DNA from: CAIVAT01 sp049317265
GTDB lineage: Bacteria > Bacteroidota > Bacteroidia > Bacteroidales > FEN-979
DNA length: 64,000 nucleotides
Reading direction: 5' to 3'
Assembly (NCBI GenBank): GCA_049317265.1
Contig: JBMOIP010000002.1
Location: forward strand, 186,001 to 250,000
Under the pieces are notes generated by a model, which made no database searches, had not been told where the DNA came from, and was given only the letters and a program-made list of their open reading frames with translations. This document shows, one piece after another, positions 9,510 through 19,010 of the stretch. The first letter of the stretch is position 1. Every line of letters begins with the position of its first letter. The position numbers and the translations under genes are program-made.

Positions 9510-10340
9510 TTATTTTTTTGCCTGAAAATAGATGCTGATACGTTTTGACTCTTTTAACAACCTGGAAGAGATGATGTTAAAGAACGATCCACTCTTCTCA
9601 ACCGTTCGGGTTCCGGTCCAGGCCCTGGAATTAATTTCGGTTACCCTTACAAGTTTTCCTTTTTTGAGCAGCGCAAGGGCCATCTGGCCATCTTCCATTC
9701 TCGAATTGCTTTTAATAAAGCCGATTTTCAGCGCCTCTTCGGTCGGAAAACAAAAGTTCATTCCAACCACCACCAATTCGGGATGTTTGATGTTTCGCAA
9801 GCCATGTACAATGTTTCTGAAAATTTCATAAAAAGCATACCTGATGCGGATCTTTCCACTTCCTGGTATAAAGGAGTAGGTGCCAAAACTTGCCAGACCC
9901 TTTCCTGCCAGGATGGGTTTTAGCATGCAGTCAACCCAGGTGGGAGGGTAGATTGTATCAGCATCCCCGGTAAGGATATATTTACCACGGGAGTTCTCCA
10001 TGGCGGTCTGCCGGGCAAAACCATAACCTTGTTTTGTTTCAAAAACAGGTGTTATTCCGCATTTCCGGATCACTTCAGAGGTTTTATCTTTGGAGTTATT
10101 GTCGACAAAGATGAATTCGACAGGATAACTGCTCTTCATGGCGCTGAGTGAAGAGAGGTTCCTCAGGATATTGGCCTCCTCATTCCACGCAATAATGTTG
10201 ATCGAGACGAGCGGTTTATCTGTTTTCTGAGCAGCAAATCCCGCCCGGATCCTTTCAAATACCTCTTCGGGAATATCTTCCAGCTTTTGATGCTCATACC
10301 AATGGATCAGGATATTAGTTGGCACTATCGGGTGAAACAT
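9510..10340 (-). CDS. Glycosyltransferase family 2, cytoplasmic
   Basis: A 276-residue GT-A fold enzyme. Landmarks: NIIAWNEEANI at the start of the nucleotide-binding fold (about residue 48), EFIFVDNNSKDKT (about 74-86), and the metal-binding DADT motif in ILTGDADTIYPP (about 122-133). A second conserved acidic stretch, RMEDGQMALALL, is where the catalytic base usually lies. There are no convincing membrane segments. It is one of several GT2 genes in the minus-strand block and presumably adds one sugar to the lipid-linked repeat unit. It is 69 bases from the GT4-like gene upstream. Sugar specificity cannot be read from the sequence. Confidence 0.88.
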   Translation of the reverse strand: MFHPIVPTNILIHWYEHQKLEDIPEEVFERIRAGFAAQKTDKPLVSINIIAWNEEANILRNLSSLSAMKSSYPVEFIFVDNNSKDKTSEVIRKCGITPVFETKQGYGFARQTAMENSRGKYILTGDADTIYPPTWVDCMLKPILAGKGLASFGTYSFIPGSGKIRIRYAFYEIFRNIVHGLRNIKHPELVVVGMNFCFPTEEALKIGFIKSNSRMEDGQMALALLKKGKLVRVTEINSRAWTGTRTVEKSGSFFNIISSRLLKESKRISIYFQAKK

Positions 10341-10409
10341 ATCGTCTGTGTTTATTGGTTAATATTAATTTCCAGTGTAAATTATGGTTTAACCTTGTTC
10401 ATGAACACC

Positions 10410-11612
10410 TCAGTGTCCCTGCCTTTTGGCTATTCCGACCGCTTTAAAAATCTCCAAAACATTGTTTGCCCAGGTGTGTTGCCTGGCAAACACCTTCCGT
10501 TTTTCACGAACCTCGTCGTTGTCATCCCTTAATGCCTTGTCAATGAAATCGACATACTCCTCCTTATTCTCCGCCAGGCTGGTGAATTCGGCAAATACAC
10601 TCATTGCTTCTGTTTTTGTTGCCACCGTTGGTTTACCCATGGCCAGGTATTCATCTATTTTCCTCGGATAATTTCCGATGGTAACCGGGCTGAGTACCTG
10701 TGGGTTGATCGCCACATCAAAGCAGTTTAAATAATCAGGCAGTTCATTGCCGTTCTTATTGCCCAAAAAATGAACATTTGCCATCTGGTGAAGCCTGCTT
10801 GCCCTGAAGGTGTCATCCTCAGGCCCAACAAGAACCACACTCCAGTCGGGTCGGCTTTCGGCAACATGTTCTATAACGCTTACATCCAGCCTCAAAGCAT
10901 AGAGTGCCCCGATATAACCAATGATGGGCCCTGGGATATTTGCAATGTCGGGCGGAATCTTTGAAACCAGGCTGGTATCGAACAATCCCACATCGCAACC
11001 CTGTCCTACATAAAACGAGTCAGGGTTAAATTTCCCGGCCAGCGATGCAAGATAGGTGGAGTTTGCAACAACCAGGTCGGCCTTTTGCATGTGAAGCGCC
11101 TCAACCCGGATACCCTGTCGTTTCCAGTAATCCACGGCAATCAGGTTGTCGCGTGTATAATAAATGTAGGTCTCAGGTTTGAGGAACTCCTGAAGGTAGA
11201 ACCCCAGGAACATCGAACTGTCGTTGAACAGGATGAAATTTGTAAATCCAAGCCGGTCGGTGGCAGACTTGATGGCATCAGCAAATATCCTGTTGTTGCG
11301 CTTGTTAAGAATATCATAAAACCAGCGCGATTTAATCCAGTTGATTGACTCCACAAGTCCGCGGGGATAAAGATTCCAGAGATTGTCACTCAATTTGACA
11401 AGATCGGGTTCCTGTCCCTGTTGGATCCGCATCCGTTTTTGAATTCTCGGTGTATTTTTCCCTTTTTGCCTGGTGAACCTGTCAAGCGGGGGATTGACAT
11501 AGAGAACCCTGTTGTTTCTGGCAAACTCCTCTGCAATGTTTTTGCAATTGCTGCCGATCTCAATATCCCAGGGCTGAATGCCGATAACCACAATATCTCT
11601 GTTCTTCATCAT
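10410..11612 (-). CDS. Glycosyltransferase, GT-B fold (GT4/TuaH-like)
   Basis: A 400-residue GT-B glycosyltransferase. The N-terminal half begins DIVVIGIQPWDIEIGSNCKN and contains YYTRDN and VVANSTYLA. The C-terminal nucleotide-binding half has IGYIGALYALRLD (about 231-243), the WSVVLVGPEDD strand, VHFLGNKNGNELPDYLN and RKIDEYLAMGKPTVAT, in which the Glu corresponds to the donor-binding glutamate of GT4 enzymes. This pattern resembles teichuronic-acid TuaH-type enzymes. No membrane span is present. It lies in the exopolysaccharide block, 19 bases after a second GT4 gene. The start has two adjacent ATG codons (MMKN), and either may be used. Donor and linkage are unknown. Confidence 0.85.
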   Translation of the reverse strand: MMKNRDIVVIGIQPWDIEIGSNCKNIAEEFARNNRVLYVNPPLDRFTRQKGKNTPRIQKRMRIQQGQEPDLVKLSDNLWNLYPRGLVESINWIKSRWFYDILNKRNNRIFADAIKSATDRLGFTNFILFNDSSMFLGFYLQEFLKPETYIYYTRDNLIAVDYWKRQGIRVEALHMQKADLVVANSTYLASLAGKFNPDSFYVGQGCDVGLFDTSLVSKIPPDIANIPGPIIGYIGALYALRLDVSVIEHVAESRPDWSVVLVGPEDDTFRASRLHQMANVHFLGNKNGNELPDYLNCFDVAINPQVLSPVTIGNYPRKIDEYLAMGKPTVATKTEAMSVFAEFTSLAENKEEYVDFIDKALRDDNDEVREKRKVFARQHTWANNVLEIFKAVGIAKRQGH

Positions 11613-11631
11613 AATTTCTATGGTGTAAATC

Positions 11632-12786
11632 TCAGGTCAAAATGTTCATGGTTTCAATGTAATGGTTAAGGATATTGGCTGCAGTCGACCTCCAGGTAAA
11701 TCTGGCAGCCTGTGAATATCCTTTGGTAATCAGCTGCTCCCTAAGAACGCCGTCCATTGCCAGCAGTGCCATGGCATCACCGATTTCACCGGGATGATAA
11801 GGGTCAACAAGTAGTGCTGCATCTCCGGCCACTTCGGGCATGGAAGACTGGTTCGAGGAGATTACAGGAACTCCGCAGGCCATGGCTTCGAGTATCGGAA
11901 TGCCGAAACTTTCCCTTAAGGATGGGTAGAGGAAAATTTTACTCAGGCAATAGACCGCTGGCAGGCAGTTGTTAGGAATGTAACCTGTAAGCAATATTCG
12001 GTTGATCAGGTTTTTATCTCCAATTTCATCCAGTATTCGTTCAATGTTGGGCCGGTCATAATCGGCAATAACCAGCCAATAATCACTGTCGGTTTGTGTT
12101 ACAAAAGTCGAAAACGCCTTCAATGCTCCTTTTACATTCTTCTTGGGATCGGTATTTCCAAGGAAGAAGATGAAGTTGTCGGGCAATCGGTACTTCTCCT
12201 TTGTTGCCTGTAATTCAACAGGATCAGTGACTGGTTTAAAATGCCCGCTTACCCCATTATAGACAAAGGAAAGCTTTTTTTCGTCATGTAAATCAAAGAA
12301 TGAGGCAATTCGTTTCTTTTCAGATTGGGATACCGTAATAATTTTTGCCGCCTTTTTAACCAATCGGGGTACAATGAGTTTCCGGTAGTTGTTGCCAAAT
12401 TTCTGGTACGGGGTTCCTGATCCGGAAAGAATTTTCAAATAGCTGCTTTCCAGGTAGATGATGTCATGGAGAGTGACGATCAGGGGGATTTTACAATGTA
12501 GCGGTGCAGTGTTGCCTGTACAATGGAGTACCTGGCAGCCTGCTTTTTTTGCGGCTTCAGGCAATGCAAACTGCTCCCAGGCGGGATACATCCCACCCTC
12601 CAGCCTGGCAATTTTAAAGTTATCCGTTTCCTTCAGGACGGAATCATCCTTGTCGGGCTTGACAAAGATGACATATTCATTTTCCAGGTCTGATTCCTGG
12701 AGGCTGCGGATAAGTTCAAGGGCAAAAATATCCATGCCATGCTTCTTTTCCCTAAACAATCGCTGAGCTTCAATGCCTATGCGCAT
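11632..12786 (-). CDS. Glycosyltransferase family 4
   Basis: A 384-residue retaining glycosyltransferase of the GT-B fold. The acceptor domain starts MRIGIEAQRLFREKKHGM and includes LHCTGNTAPL and VTLHDIIYLE. The donor domain carries FIFFLGNTDPKKNV (glycine-rich loop), ILLTGYIPNNCLPAVY and the E-x7-E element ESFGIPILEAMACGVPV (about 310-326), which binds the nucleotide sugar. Soluble or peripherally bound. It is 22 bases after the GT2 gene at 12809 and 19 bases before the next GT4-like gene, so it belongs to the same transcript. The role is addition of one sugar to the repeat unit; specificity is unknown. Confidence 0.92.
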   Translation of the reverse strand: MRIGIEAQRLFREKKHGMDIFALELIRSLQESDLENEYVIFVKPDKDDSVLKETDNFKIARLEGGMYPAWEQFALPEAAKKAGCQVLHCTGNTAPLHCKIPLIVTLHDIIYLESSYLKILSGSGTPYQKFGNNYRKLIVPRLVKKAAKIITVSQSEKKRIASFFDLHDEKKLSFVYNGVSGHFKPVTDPVELQATKEKYRLPDNFIFFLGNTDPKKNVKGALKAFSTFVTQTDSDYWLVIADYDRPNIERILDEIGDKNLINRILLTGYIPNNCLPAVYCLSKIFLYPSLRESFGIPILEAMACGVPVISSNQSSMPEVAGDAALLVDPYHPGEIGDAMALLAMDGVLREQLITKGYSQAARFTWRSTAANILNHYIETMNILT

Positions 12787-12808
12787 TTCGGTTATTCCTT
12801 TAACTTGT

Positions 12809-14038
12809 TCACTTCTTTTTCGAACTCATTGCTGATACGCCATGCTGGGTATGAATAAATGTTTTATTCGCCCCTTTGAGCCTGAAGAGTAATTTGAACA
12901 TCAGCCAGAAACCCATTGGAAGCGTAAGTACGGCAAGCAGGGTTTGCCTGGTGTAAAATTTGCGGTGCACAGAGAATACAAATGCAAGGAAGGTGAAGAT
13001 CCATATGATGAACCACTGCATGAATGAGATGGCCAAAATCCCTTTTACCCATGGAATGTTAAAAAGAGATAAGATACCCATTACAGCTGTAATAATGGTG
13101 ACAGCGCCAAGCAATAAAATTCTTGGGGGCATCACCATCTGGTAGACCTTGTCGAGAAAATCGATGTTGAACCGGGTGAAAAACTGAACCACCCCATCCC
13201 AGGCAAACCGTTTAAAATAGATGAATTGTGCTGCCAGCCATCGCCTCCGCTGGTTTTCAAAAACCGCTTTATCCTGTACTTTTTCATCGAGCACCACGGC
13301 ATCATCGAGGTATTCGATTTTTACCTGGTCGCGCAGCATGGTGAGTTCCAGTTCTTTGTCAAAACCCCCGATGGCCTTGATTTCCGACATCCGCTTTTTA
13401 AACATATCATATTGGAAACACATACCTGAGCCGATCAGACCCGACGCAAGACCTGCAACCCGATGTCCTTTGCGGAAGATATGGTTATTGATCTCCTCGC
13501 TGATGGAATCGAGAACAGCCATCGAATTGTTCATGTTCTTGGCCATCCTGTGGCCCTGAACCGCTGTAAACCCCGATTCGAAAGCCTGGTTAATTTTTTC
13601 GAGAAAATCGTGCGCCATAATATTGTCAGCATCCAGAACCACAGCAATCTGGTAATCATCGCCAATGGCCTCCATGGCGGCATTCAGCGATTTTGACTTG
13701 GTGCTTTTTTCAAAAACAACTTCAACCACCTTTAACGGGAGTTTCTTCAACTGCATGATGGTTTCCGGTTGAAAGGAGTCTGCGATAATGACAACATCAA
13801 ATGAATCAGAAGGATAACTTTGATTTAAGGATGCTTCAGCCACCTCCAGTATGACGATGTCCTCTTTATATCCCGGGATTAACACTGCCATTTTTCGCAG
13901 GGAAGGCGTGGCATGCACCTTTCTGCGGTAGGGGAAAATTCCCAAAAATGCAAAAAAGAGGAAGTAGGCAGCAGCAATACCAAGATAAACATAGAGTGCG
14001 ATCTCGATAACATTAACCAGCAATTTGATAATTTCCAT
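12809..14038 (-). CDS. Membrane glycosyltransferase family 2 with QRRRW motif
   Basis: A 409-residue membrane GT2 and probably the first gene of the block running down to 5148. One N-terminal helix (about 12-36) precedes a GT-A domain with VVIIADS, VVLDADN (metal-binding) and the QRRRW motif. The Q/R-x-x-R-W motif is characteristic of processive beta-synthases such as cellulose, chitin and hyaluronan synthases; three to four helices follow it (about 305-385). This makes it the one candidate in the cluster for a processive synthase, although many non-processive relatives keep the motif. A possible promoter (-7 box at 14084-14091) lies just upstream. The product is unknown. Confidence 0.88.
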   Translation of the reverse strand: MEIIKLLVNVIEIALYVYLGIAAAYFLFFAFLGIFPYRRKVHATPSLRKMAVLIPGYKEDIVILEVAEASLNQSYPSDSFDVVIIADSFQPETIMQLKKLPLKVVEVVFEKSTKSKSLNAAMEAIGDDYQIAVVLDADNIMAHDFLEKINQAFESGFTAVQGHRMAKNMNNSMAVLDSISEEINNHIFRKGHRVAGLASGLIGSGMCFQYDMFKKRMSEIKAIGGFDKELELTMLRDQVKIEYLDDAVVLDEKVQDKAVFENQRRRWLAAQFIYFKRFAWDGVVQFFTRFNIDFLDKVYQMVMPPRILLLGAVTIITAVMGILSLFNIPWVKGILAISFMQWFIIWIFTFLAFVFSVHRKFYTRQTLLAVLTLPMGFWLMFKLLFRLKGANKTFIHTQHGVSAMSSKKK

Positions 14039-14083
14039 GGCAGCGGTTATAAGTGCATTTTATGATAAAGTGAATTCAACTCC

Positions 14084-14091
14084 CAAATATA
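14084..14091 (-). promoter_or_regulatory. Possible -7 box for the minus-strand glycosyltransferase block
   Basis: Read on the minus strand, this is TATATTTG, an exact match to the Bacteroidota -7 consensus TAnnTTTG, about 46 bases before the ATG at 14038. No TTG is found at the expected -33 distance, so the promoter would be weak or need an activator. Confidence 0.4.
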
Positions 14092-14252
14092 ACTTTTTCA
14101 TTAGGTAAATTTAAGAATTAAATCATTATTTATCATTAAAAAGCGAATTCTGCAATTCTTTTATAATTAAACACCTATTGAAGCCACCACCCCGAGAAAT
14201 GTCACATACTTTGGGGTTTTTTCCTGTTTGATTGATTCTTTCATTATATTTA

Positions 14253-14282
14253 TTGTTTCGAATAATATATTATGTATGTTTG
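14253..14282 (+). promoter_or_regulatory. Bacteroidota-type promoter for the OafA-like/GT2/GT8 block
   Basis: TTG at 14253-14255 and TATGTTTG at 14275-14282 are 19 bases apart, matching the TTG-N19-TAnnTTTG consensus. Transcription would start near 14289, giving a leader of about 145 bases before the ATG at 14434. Confidence 0.6.
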
Positions 14283-14433
14283 TTTATGGAAAGGGTTGCT
14301 TTCATTTGGTACATACCCATTTGTTAAAGCAAGTTGTCAGTTGGAGTGTTACCTTTGTTTTATTGCTCCTGCAGGAGTGAATTTATTCTGATGAATACCG
14401 TTTTGCACTTACCAGGTAAAAACAGAAATCAAT

Positions 14434-15657
14434 ATGGCAAATTCAGACGGCAAACAGGATCCCGGCAAAGTCTATTTTCCCGGGATGAATGGCATCCGCT
14501 TTATTGCGGCTTTTTCAGTGATTCTCCATCATATTGAGCAAACAAAATTCTGGATAAATGATCCGGCCATCAACAACTATCCGAATATCTGGCAAACCAT
14601 GTTTTGCGATAATATCGGGCATAAGGGAAGGATCATCTTTTTTGTGCTTTCAGGATTTCTGATCACCTACCTATTTCTGGCCGAGATAAGAAAAACCGGG
14701 ACACTCAACCTCCAGAAATTCCATACCCGCCGGGCGTTAAGGGTATGGCCGGTTTATATACTGGTTGTCCTGTTTGCCTTTATTGTTTTACCAAGGTATA
14801 CCAATATTCACTATTATAATGGAGTCAGCTTCAACGATCAGCTCTACGACGGCTATTGGCTCAAATTTGGCGTCGTGGTTTTTATGATGGCCAACTTTGC
14901 AAGGTTCTTATTCAACCCTGTACTGGGCGTAACCCAATTATGGTCGATTGCCGTTCAGGAGCAGTTCTACCTGGTGTGGCCCTTTTTAACCCGTTTCTTT
15001 AAAAAATATTTTCTCAGTTTTGTTGTAATTTTCATCGTCTTTAAAGTTTCCATAGAGATCCTGATGAAAATTTACCTTCAGAATTATGATGCATTTCCAA
15101 GCGCAATAATCACTTCATCCAGGCTCGTCACGATGATCAAATGGTGGGAAATTTTTGCTGTTGATCAGCTGGCGATCGGAGCCTTGTGCGCCTATATCTT
15201 TATCAATAAAAAGGAGAGCATTCTGAAGTTCGTTTATAACCCGATCGTTGTTGGTATTGTTATTATCATTTATATCTACCTGTTTTTTATCAAGGTCGAC
15301 TTCTACGGGCATACCTTTGTTGAAGGGATTATTGCTGCGGTGCTGATGATGAATATCTCAACCAACCCCAAATGCCCCGTCAAGCTTGAGAACAGGGTCT
15401 TTAACTACCTGGGCAATATCTCTTATGGAATCTATCTTTTTCATAATATCTGTATTATCAGTATCTTAAATGTGTTGATGTACTATACGAACATCTCGGG
15501 CAATGTGGTTCTTTTCAATACCATACTTTACCTCGGATCGATGACTGCCACGCTTGTTCTTTCAGGACTATCCTATAAATACGTTGAAAATTATTTCCTC
15601 AAACAAAAGGTGAAGTTCGAGGTAATTAAGAGTAACAGAAACGAAGGCGCAAATTAG
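14434..15657 (+). CDS. Membrane acyltransferase, family 3 (OafA-like)
   Basis: A 407-residue integral membrane acyltransferase. It begins with the family signature MNGIRFIAAFSVILHHI (about residues 16-32), containing the conserved R and H thought to be catalytic, and is followed by about ten hydrophobic helices, with typical elements such as FFVLSGFLITYL, RRALRVWPVY and QLWSIAVQEQFYLVWPF. Such enzymes O-acetylate lipopolysaccharide or exopolysaccharide sugars across the membrane. It is the first gene of a three-gene plus-strand block inserted between two minus-strand blocks of the same cluster. It gives the cluster a second acylation enzyme beside the hexapeptide-repeat transferase at 8884. 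Substrate and acyl group are unknown. Confidence 0.92.
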   Translation: MANSDGKQDPGKVYFPGMNGIRFIAAFSVILHHIEQTKFWINDPAINNYPNIWQTMFCDNIGHKGRIIFFVLSGFLITYLFLAEIRKTGTLNLQKFHTRRALRVWPVYILVVLFAFIVLPRYTNIHYYNGVSFNDQLYDGYWLKFGVVVFMMANFARFLFNPVLGVTQLWSIAVQEQFYLVWPFLTRFFKKYFLSFVVIFIVFKVSIEILMKIYLQNYDAFPSAIITSSRLVTMIKWWEIFAVDQLAIGALCAYIFINKKESILKFVYNPIVVGIVIIIYIYLFFIKVDFYGHTFVEGIIAAVLMMNISTNPKCPVKLENRVFNYLGNISYGIYLFHNICIISILNVLMYYTNISGNVVLFNTILYLGSMTATLVLSGLSYKYVENYFLKQKVKFEVIKSNRNEGAN

Positions 15658-15689
15658 AAATGGATTATCAACCTTAATTCAAAATTGAT

Positions 15690-16475
15690 ATGGGTGAAGA
15701 ATCATGCTTTTTCGGTGAAATATCACTGTTGATTACCCACTACAACAGGAGTGTGTCTCTTGAACGATTGCTCAAATCCTTTGAAGAGAGGCATATCCGG
15801 TTCAATGAAATTGTTGTTTCCGATGATGGCAGTCAGCCGGGGCATATAAGCTACCTGGAAAACCTTAAGTCCCGCTATGGAATCAGGCTGGTGCTAGCGG
15901 AAAAAAACGGTGGATTGGCCAATAACATCAACAAGGGACAACGTGCAGTTACTTCACCGTTTACCCTCTACGTTCAGGAAGATTTCATTCCTACAGAGCG
16001 GTTTGTCAAAACATTGACTGATGGTTTGAAACTGATGAAAGAAGATCCTGGAGTTGACCTGGTAAGGTTTTACGCTTATCGTAAACATCCATATTTAAAA
16101 CCGGTCAGGGATGGCTTTTCGGAAATGAGATTCCATTTCTGGGGCTTAGATGCCTACCAGTTTAATTGTTACAGTGACCATCCTCATCTCAGAAGAAGCA
16201 GTTTCCTGAACAAATTCGGTGATTATGTTGAAGGAATAAAATCAGACAGGGCTGAATTCAAGATGGTGATCTCTTTTCTTCAACACAAAGGGAAGGCCTT
16301 AATACACGAGGACTACCGGGAGATATTCATCCAGGAAAACAGCGCTGCGGAGCCAAGTCAGATCGCCCGTAAAGCATTGAGAAAACACCTGCAGTTATCA
16401 GACTCTTTTCTAATTACGGCGGTGAGGGCTGTATATAGGAATATTAAATTCAGGTTGGATTACCTATTTTCATAA
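15690..16475 (+). CDS. Glycosyltransferase family 2
   Basis: A 261-residue protein with the GT-A fold signatures ISLLITHYNRSVSLERLL, EIVVSDDGSQPG (about 40-51) and EKNGGLANNINKGQ (about 70-83). The usual DxD is replaced by YVQEDF (about 95-100), where E-D may bind the metal; that is a known variation. There is no membrane segment. It lies 32 bases after the OafA-like gene and 19 bases before the GT8 gene, all on the plus strand, so a single transcript is likely. It presumably adds a sugar to the exopolysaccharide repeat unit. The C-terminal third shows no feature that narrows the donor. Confidence 0.82.
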   Translation: MGEESCFFGEISLLITHYNRSVSLERLLKSFEERHIRFNEIVVSDDGSQPGHISYLENLKSRYGIRLVLAEKNGGLANNINKGQRAVTSPFTLYVQEDFIPTERFVKTLTDGLKLMKEDPGVDLVRFYAYRKHPYLKPVRDGFSEMRFHFWGLDAYQFNCYSDHPHLRRSSFLNKFGDYVEGIKSDRAEFKMVISFLQHKGKALIHEDYREIFIQENSAAEPSQIARKALRKHLQLSDSFLITAVRAVYRNIKFRLDYLFS

Positions 16476-16494
16476 ACCGGTAAATTTGAGGATT

Positions 16495-17406
16495 ATGTCG
16501 AACGCAATTACGATTTTTACGGTATGTGATAACCATTTCTCGGTGTTATTGGCTGCATTGATAAAATCGATTGAGGTTAATCACCACTCTGAGGAACATG
16601 TTAACCTCTATATCGTTGGTGACAAGCTGACGTCTGTCAATATGCAGAACCTCGAAAAGTGTGCAGCATCGGAAAAATTTTCATTTTTCTGGATTGACAT
16701 CAAAGAGGTCATTAAGGATAAATCCTCCCTGCCGCTCGATGGTTCCTCCTTCCCCCTGATTGTTTACATCCGACTGTTTTTTCCACTGTTTCTGCCCCAG
16801 GATATTGATAAAGTGATCTACCTGGACGTGGACATGATCGTTAGAAAAGATATTTCCTTGTTATGGAATACCGATATGGGGGATAAGATCATTGGTGGCG
16901 TTCCCGACCGTTCTGAAAAGGTGAGTTGCTCGTGGGGAGGTATAGCCAATTATGCCGAACTGGGTATTGACCCGGAGAGTAAATACTTCAATAGTGGACT
17001 TCTACTGCTGAGCCGCAGGAGATGGGTTGCTTCCAACATCACCAAGAAAATTATCGATAGCATTGCCGCTAATAAAAAGTATGCAAATTTCCCTGACCAG
17101 TATGGATTAAATGTCGTGTTTGCCAACCAGTGGCTTGAACTTGACCGGCGGTGGAACTCCTATTCCATGATGGAGACCGAGGATCCCTTTCTGATCCATT
17201 TCATTGGTATTAAACCGATATTTACCTCATACAGCTATGTTGAGAGGTATAAGGATGAGTTTTATTCCTATTTGAGGATGACACCATGGGCTGGTTACAA
17301 ACCCATCGGAAACCATGTCAGGCTTTTTAAAAAGTTACAGAATAAGGTTTTCAAAAAAGGATATAGTCTTTTGATGTCGCTAACCCGAAGGAAATCGGGT
17401 AATTAG
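16495..17406 (+). CDS. Glycosyltransferase family 8
   Basis: A retaining GT8 enzyme of about 303 residues, the family of LPS galactosyl- and glucosyltransferases such as RfaJ/WaaJ. It shows ITIFTVCDNHFSVLLAALIKSI at the N-terminus, the Mn-binding VIYLDVDMIV (DxD, about 106-115), FNSGLLLLSRR (about 164-174) and the C-terminal LIHFIG motif. I place the start at the ATG at 16495 because the longer reading begins with a TTG at 16486, and a GAGG-like sequence sits 3 bases before this ATG. It closes the plus-strand block and runs tail to tail against the Wzy-like gene, whose stop is 17 bases away. The sugar transferred is unknown. Confidence 0.9.
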   Translation: MSNAITIFTVCDNHFSVLLAALIKSIEVNHHSEEHVNLYIVGDKLTSVNMQNLEKCAASEKFSFFWIDIKEVIKDKSSLPLDGSSFPLIVYIRLFFPLFLPQDIDKVIYLDVDMIVRKDISLLWNTDMGDKIIGGVPDRSEKVSCSWGGIANYAELGIDPESKYFNSGLLLLSRRRWVASNITKKIIDSIAANKKYANFPDQYGLNVVFANQWLELDRRWNSYSMMETEDPFLIHFIGIKPIFTSYSYVERYKDEFYSYLRMTPWAGYKPIGNHVRLFKKLQNKVFKKGYSLLMSLTRRKSGN

Positions 17407-17422
17407 CGGCCGGGGAAACCTC

Positions 17423-18931
17423 TTATCCCTGTTGAATCAATTTTTGCTCCCCGGGACCTGTCACCTGGTCCTGTGGGACTATAGGACAAACTTCATCATC
17501 AAATTTTTCCGGACTCATGACCAGGGCCATTGAGGTGTATATGAGCATGCTCGTTGGAATTTGGCCCAGTACGGCATTGCCATAAGAGGCAACCATGATG
17601 CCAAGTATTCCGGAGATCAATGCCGTCATGGTTATCTTCACTTCAGGGTCCCTGATCCTGAACATGATGAGGTAAGAACCTTTCAGGATAATGTAGAAGA
17701 GGATAAATAAGTGCAGAACAAGTCCGACCACACCCTGTTCAGCCCAGATCATTACATACCAGCTGTCGGTTGCAATATTGGCAAGGAAGGTGTTCGGGAG
17801 GTTCTTTTTTGCCTTTTTTCCCGCATGACCAAGGCCCCCGCCAAAAGGCCGGGTGGCAAGGTACACCGATAAAGTTTTTTGATTTGCCAGCCTTGTCTGA
17901 AGGGAGGCATCATTCGGATCGAAGGCAGTCCGCATCCGTCGGATTTGCTGGTTATCCTGGCCTATTGTGGTGTATTTGAAGAAGATGAACACGACTGTCA
18001 GCAGGACAATACCGGAGATCAGAACCAGTTTATTCTTTTTCAAGACAAAATAGAGCATGAAGCCTGCCAGGGGAACACTGATGGCGCCACGGGTCCCGGA
18101 GAGAAACATCCCGTAAATCCCCATCAATCCGACAAATATGAAAAAGATTTTCCTCCTGATATTCTTTTGACCAAATGAGAGAATGATAAAAACCACGCCG
18201 GTATATGCCTGGTTTGCACCATATTGCCCAGCATCACTCAGGAAGGAGAAAACCCTGAGTTTCCCAAAAATAAGGTGCGTGGAGTATGCTCCTGCATCGA
18301 GCCAGGCTTTTTCCCATTGATCAACCCCGATGGTGGCCTGGATGATCCCTTTGATGGTGGCCAGGATCGAAAGAAAACCCCAGACATATAAAAAATAGTT
18401 TATCCTTTTTGTTGTGGTCATCAACAACAATGTCAGGGTCACAACCAAAAACATATAAACATTCACCCCGCGGAAACTGGCAAGCCATACAGCCATATTC
18501 CTGATCTCCGGATTTGCCGCACTCAACAATCCATAGATCAGCCAGACCGCTGCCAGGAGTGTGACATCTTTTTTTGCTGGTTTCCAGTCTACTCCTGTAT
18601 AAAAATTCTGGAAGAATAACGCGATAAAACTCAAGATCAAGGTACCATCAATACTGATACCGATCATGGGAAGGTCGGCATAGCGCATCATTCCTAAGAT
18701 GACAAAGCCAAGGCTTACCGCTGAATAAATACCAAGAATTGGGTTGCGGAAAAGGATGTTAAAATATAGAACCAGGAATGGGAGTACCAGTAACCCCAGG
18801 CCGCCAACAAGTCCTATACGACCAACAATCCAGGCGGCAAACACTGAAACCACCAGCAGCGGGATGAAATATCCCGGCGATCCCAGTTTTAAGGAGCCGG
18901 AGTTTGTTTCAAATGGATTGAGGTTCGACAA
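17423..18931 (-). CDS. O-antigen polymerase/ligase-like membrane protein (Wzy/WaaL type)
   Basis: A 502-residue protein with about 11-12 hydrophobic helices and a large loop between late helices (about 320-390), the topology of Wzy polymerases and WaaL-type ligases. The loop carries basic and polar elements (RMRTAFDPNDASLQTR, RPFGGGLGHAG) of the kind seen in O-antigen ligase domain proteins. A charged tail extends into the cytoplasm. It is the last gene of the minus-strand run beginning at 26413, downstream of Wzx-like and Wzc-like genes, so it most likely polymerises the flipped repeat units in the periplasm. Sequence alone cannot separate polymerase from ligase; the context favours polymerase. 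Confidence 0.82.
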   Translation of the reverse strand: MSNLNPFETNSGSLKLGSPGYFIPLLVVSVFAAWIVGRIGLVGGLGLLVLPFLVLYFNILFRNPILGIYSAVSLGFVILGMMRYADLPMIGISIDGTLILSFIALFFQNFYTGVDWKPAKKDVTLLAAVWLIYGLLSAANPEIRNMAVWLASFRGVNVYMFLVVTLTLLLMTTTKRINYFLYVWGFLSILATIKGIIQATIGVDQWEKAWLDAGAYSTHLIFGKLRVFSFLSDAGQYGANQAYTGVVFIILSFGQKNIRRKIFFIFVGLMGIYGMFLSGTRGAISVPLAGFMLYFVLKKNKLVLISGIVLLTVVFIFFKYTTIGQDNQQIRRMRTAFDPNDASLQTRLANQKTLSVYLATRPFGGGLGHAGKKAKKNLPNTFLANIATDSWYVMIWAEQGVVGLVLHLFILFYIILKGSYLIMFRIRDPEVKITMTALISGILGIMVASYGNAVLGQIPTSMLIYTSMALVMSPEKFDDEVCPIVPQDQVTGPGEQKLIQQG

Positions 18932-19010
18932 TTTCTATCTTCGTTACAATTTCAATTTCTTCAACTACATGCTCAACCAAACTGGTTTAGATTCACACCA
19001 TAGTTTAGGT

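Larger units (their letters stand above)
14039..14433. other. Divergent AT-rich intergenic region between two exopolysaccharide blocks
   Basis: This 395-bp stretch separates the minus-strand block (start at 14038) from the plus-strand block (start at 14434). I see a plausible promoter for each direction (listed separately) and a weak hairpin, ACCCC at 14189-14193 pairing with GGGGT at 14213-14217 and followed by T residues, that might attenuate the plus-strand transcript only if transcription began upstream of it. I see no credible coding sequence, tRNA or repeat array here. Confidence 0.6.

Noticed and set aside
14189..14222. Terminator-like ACCCC/GGGGT with T run in the divergent gap
   Set aside because: The stem is only 5 bp with a 19-base loop, and it lies upstream of the plus-strand promoter with no transcript clearly ending there.
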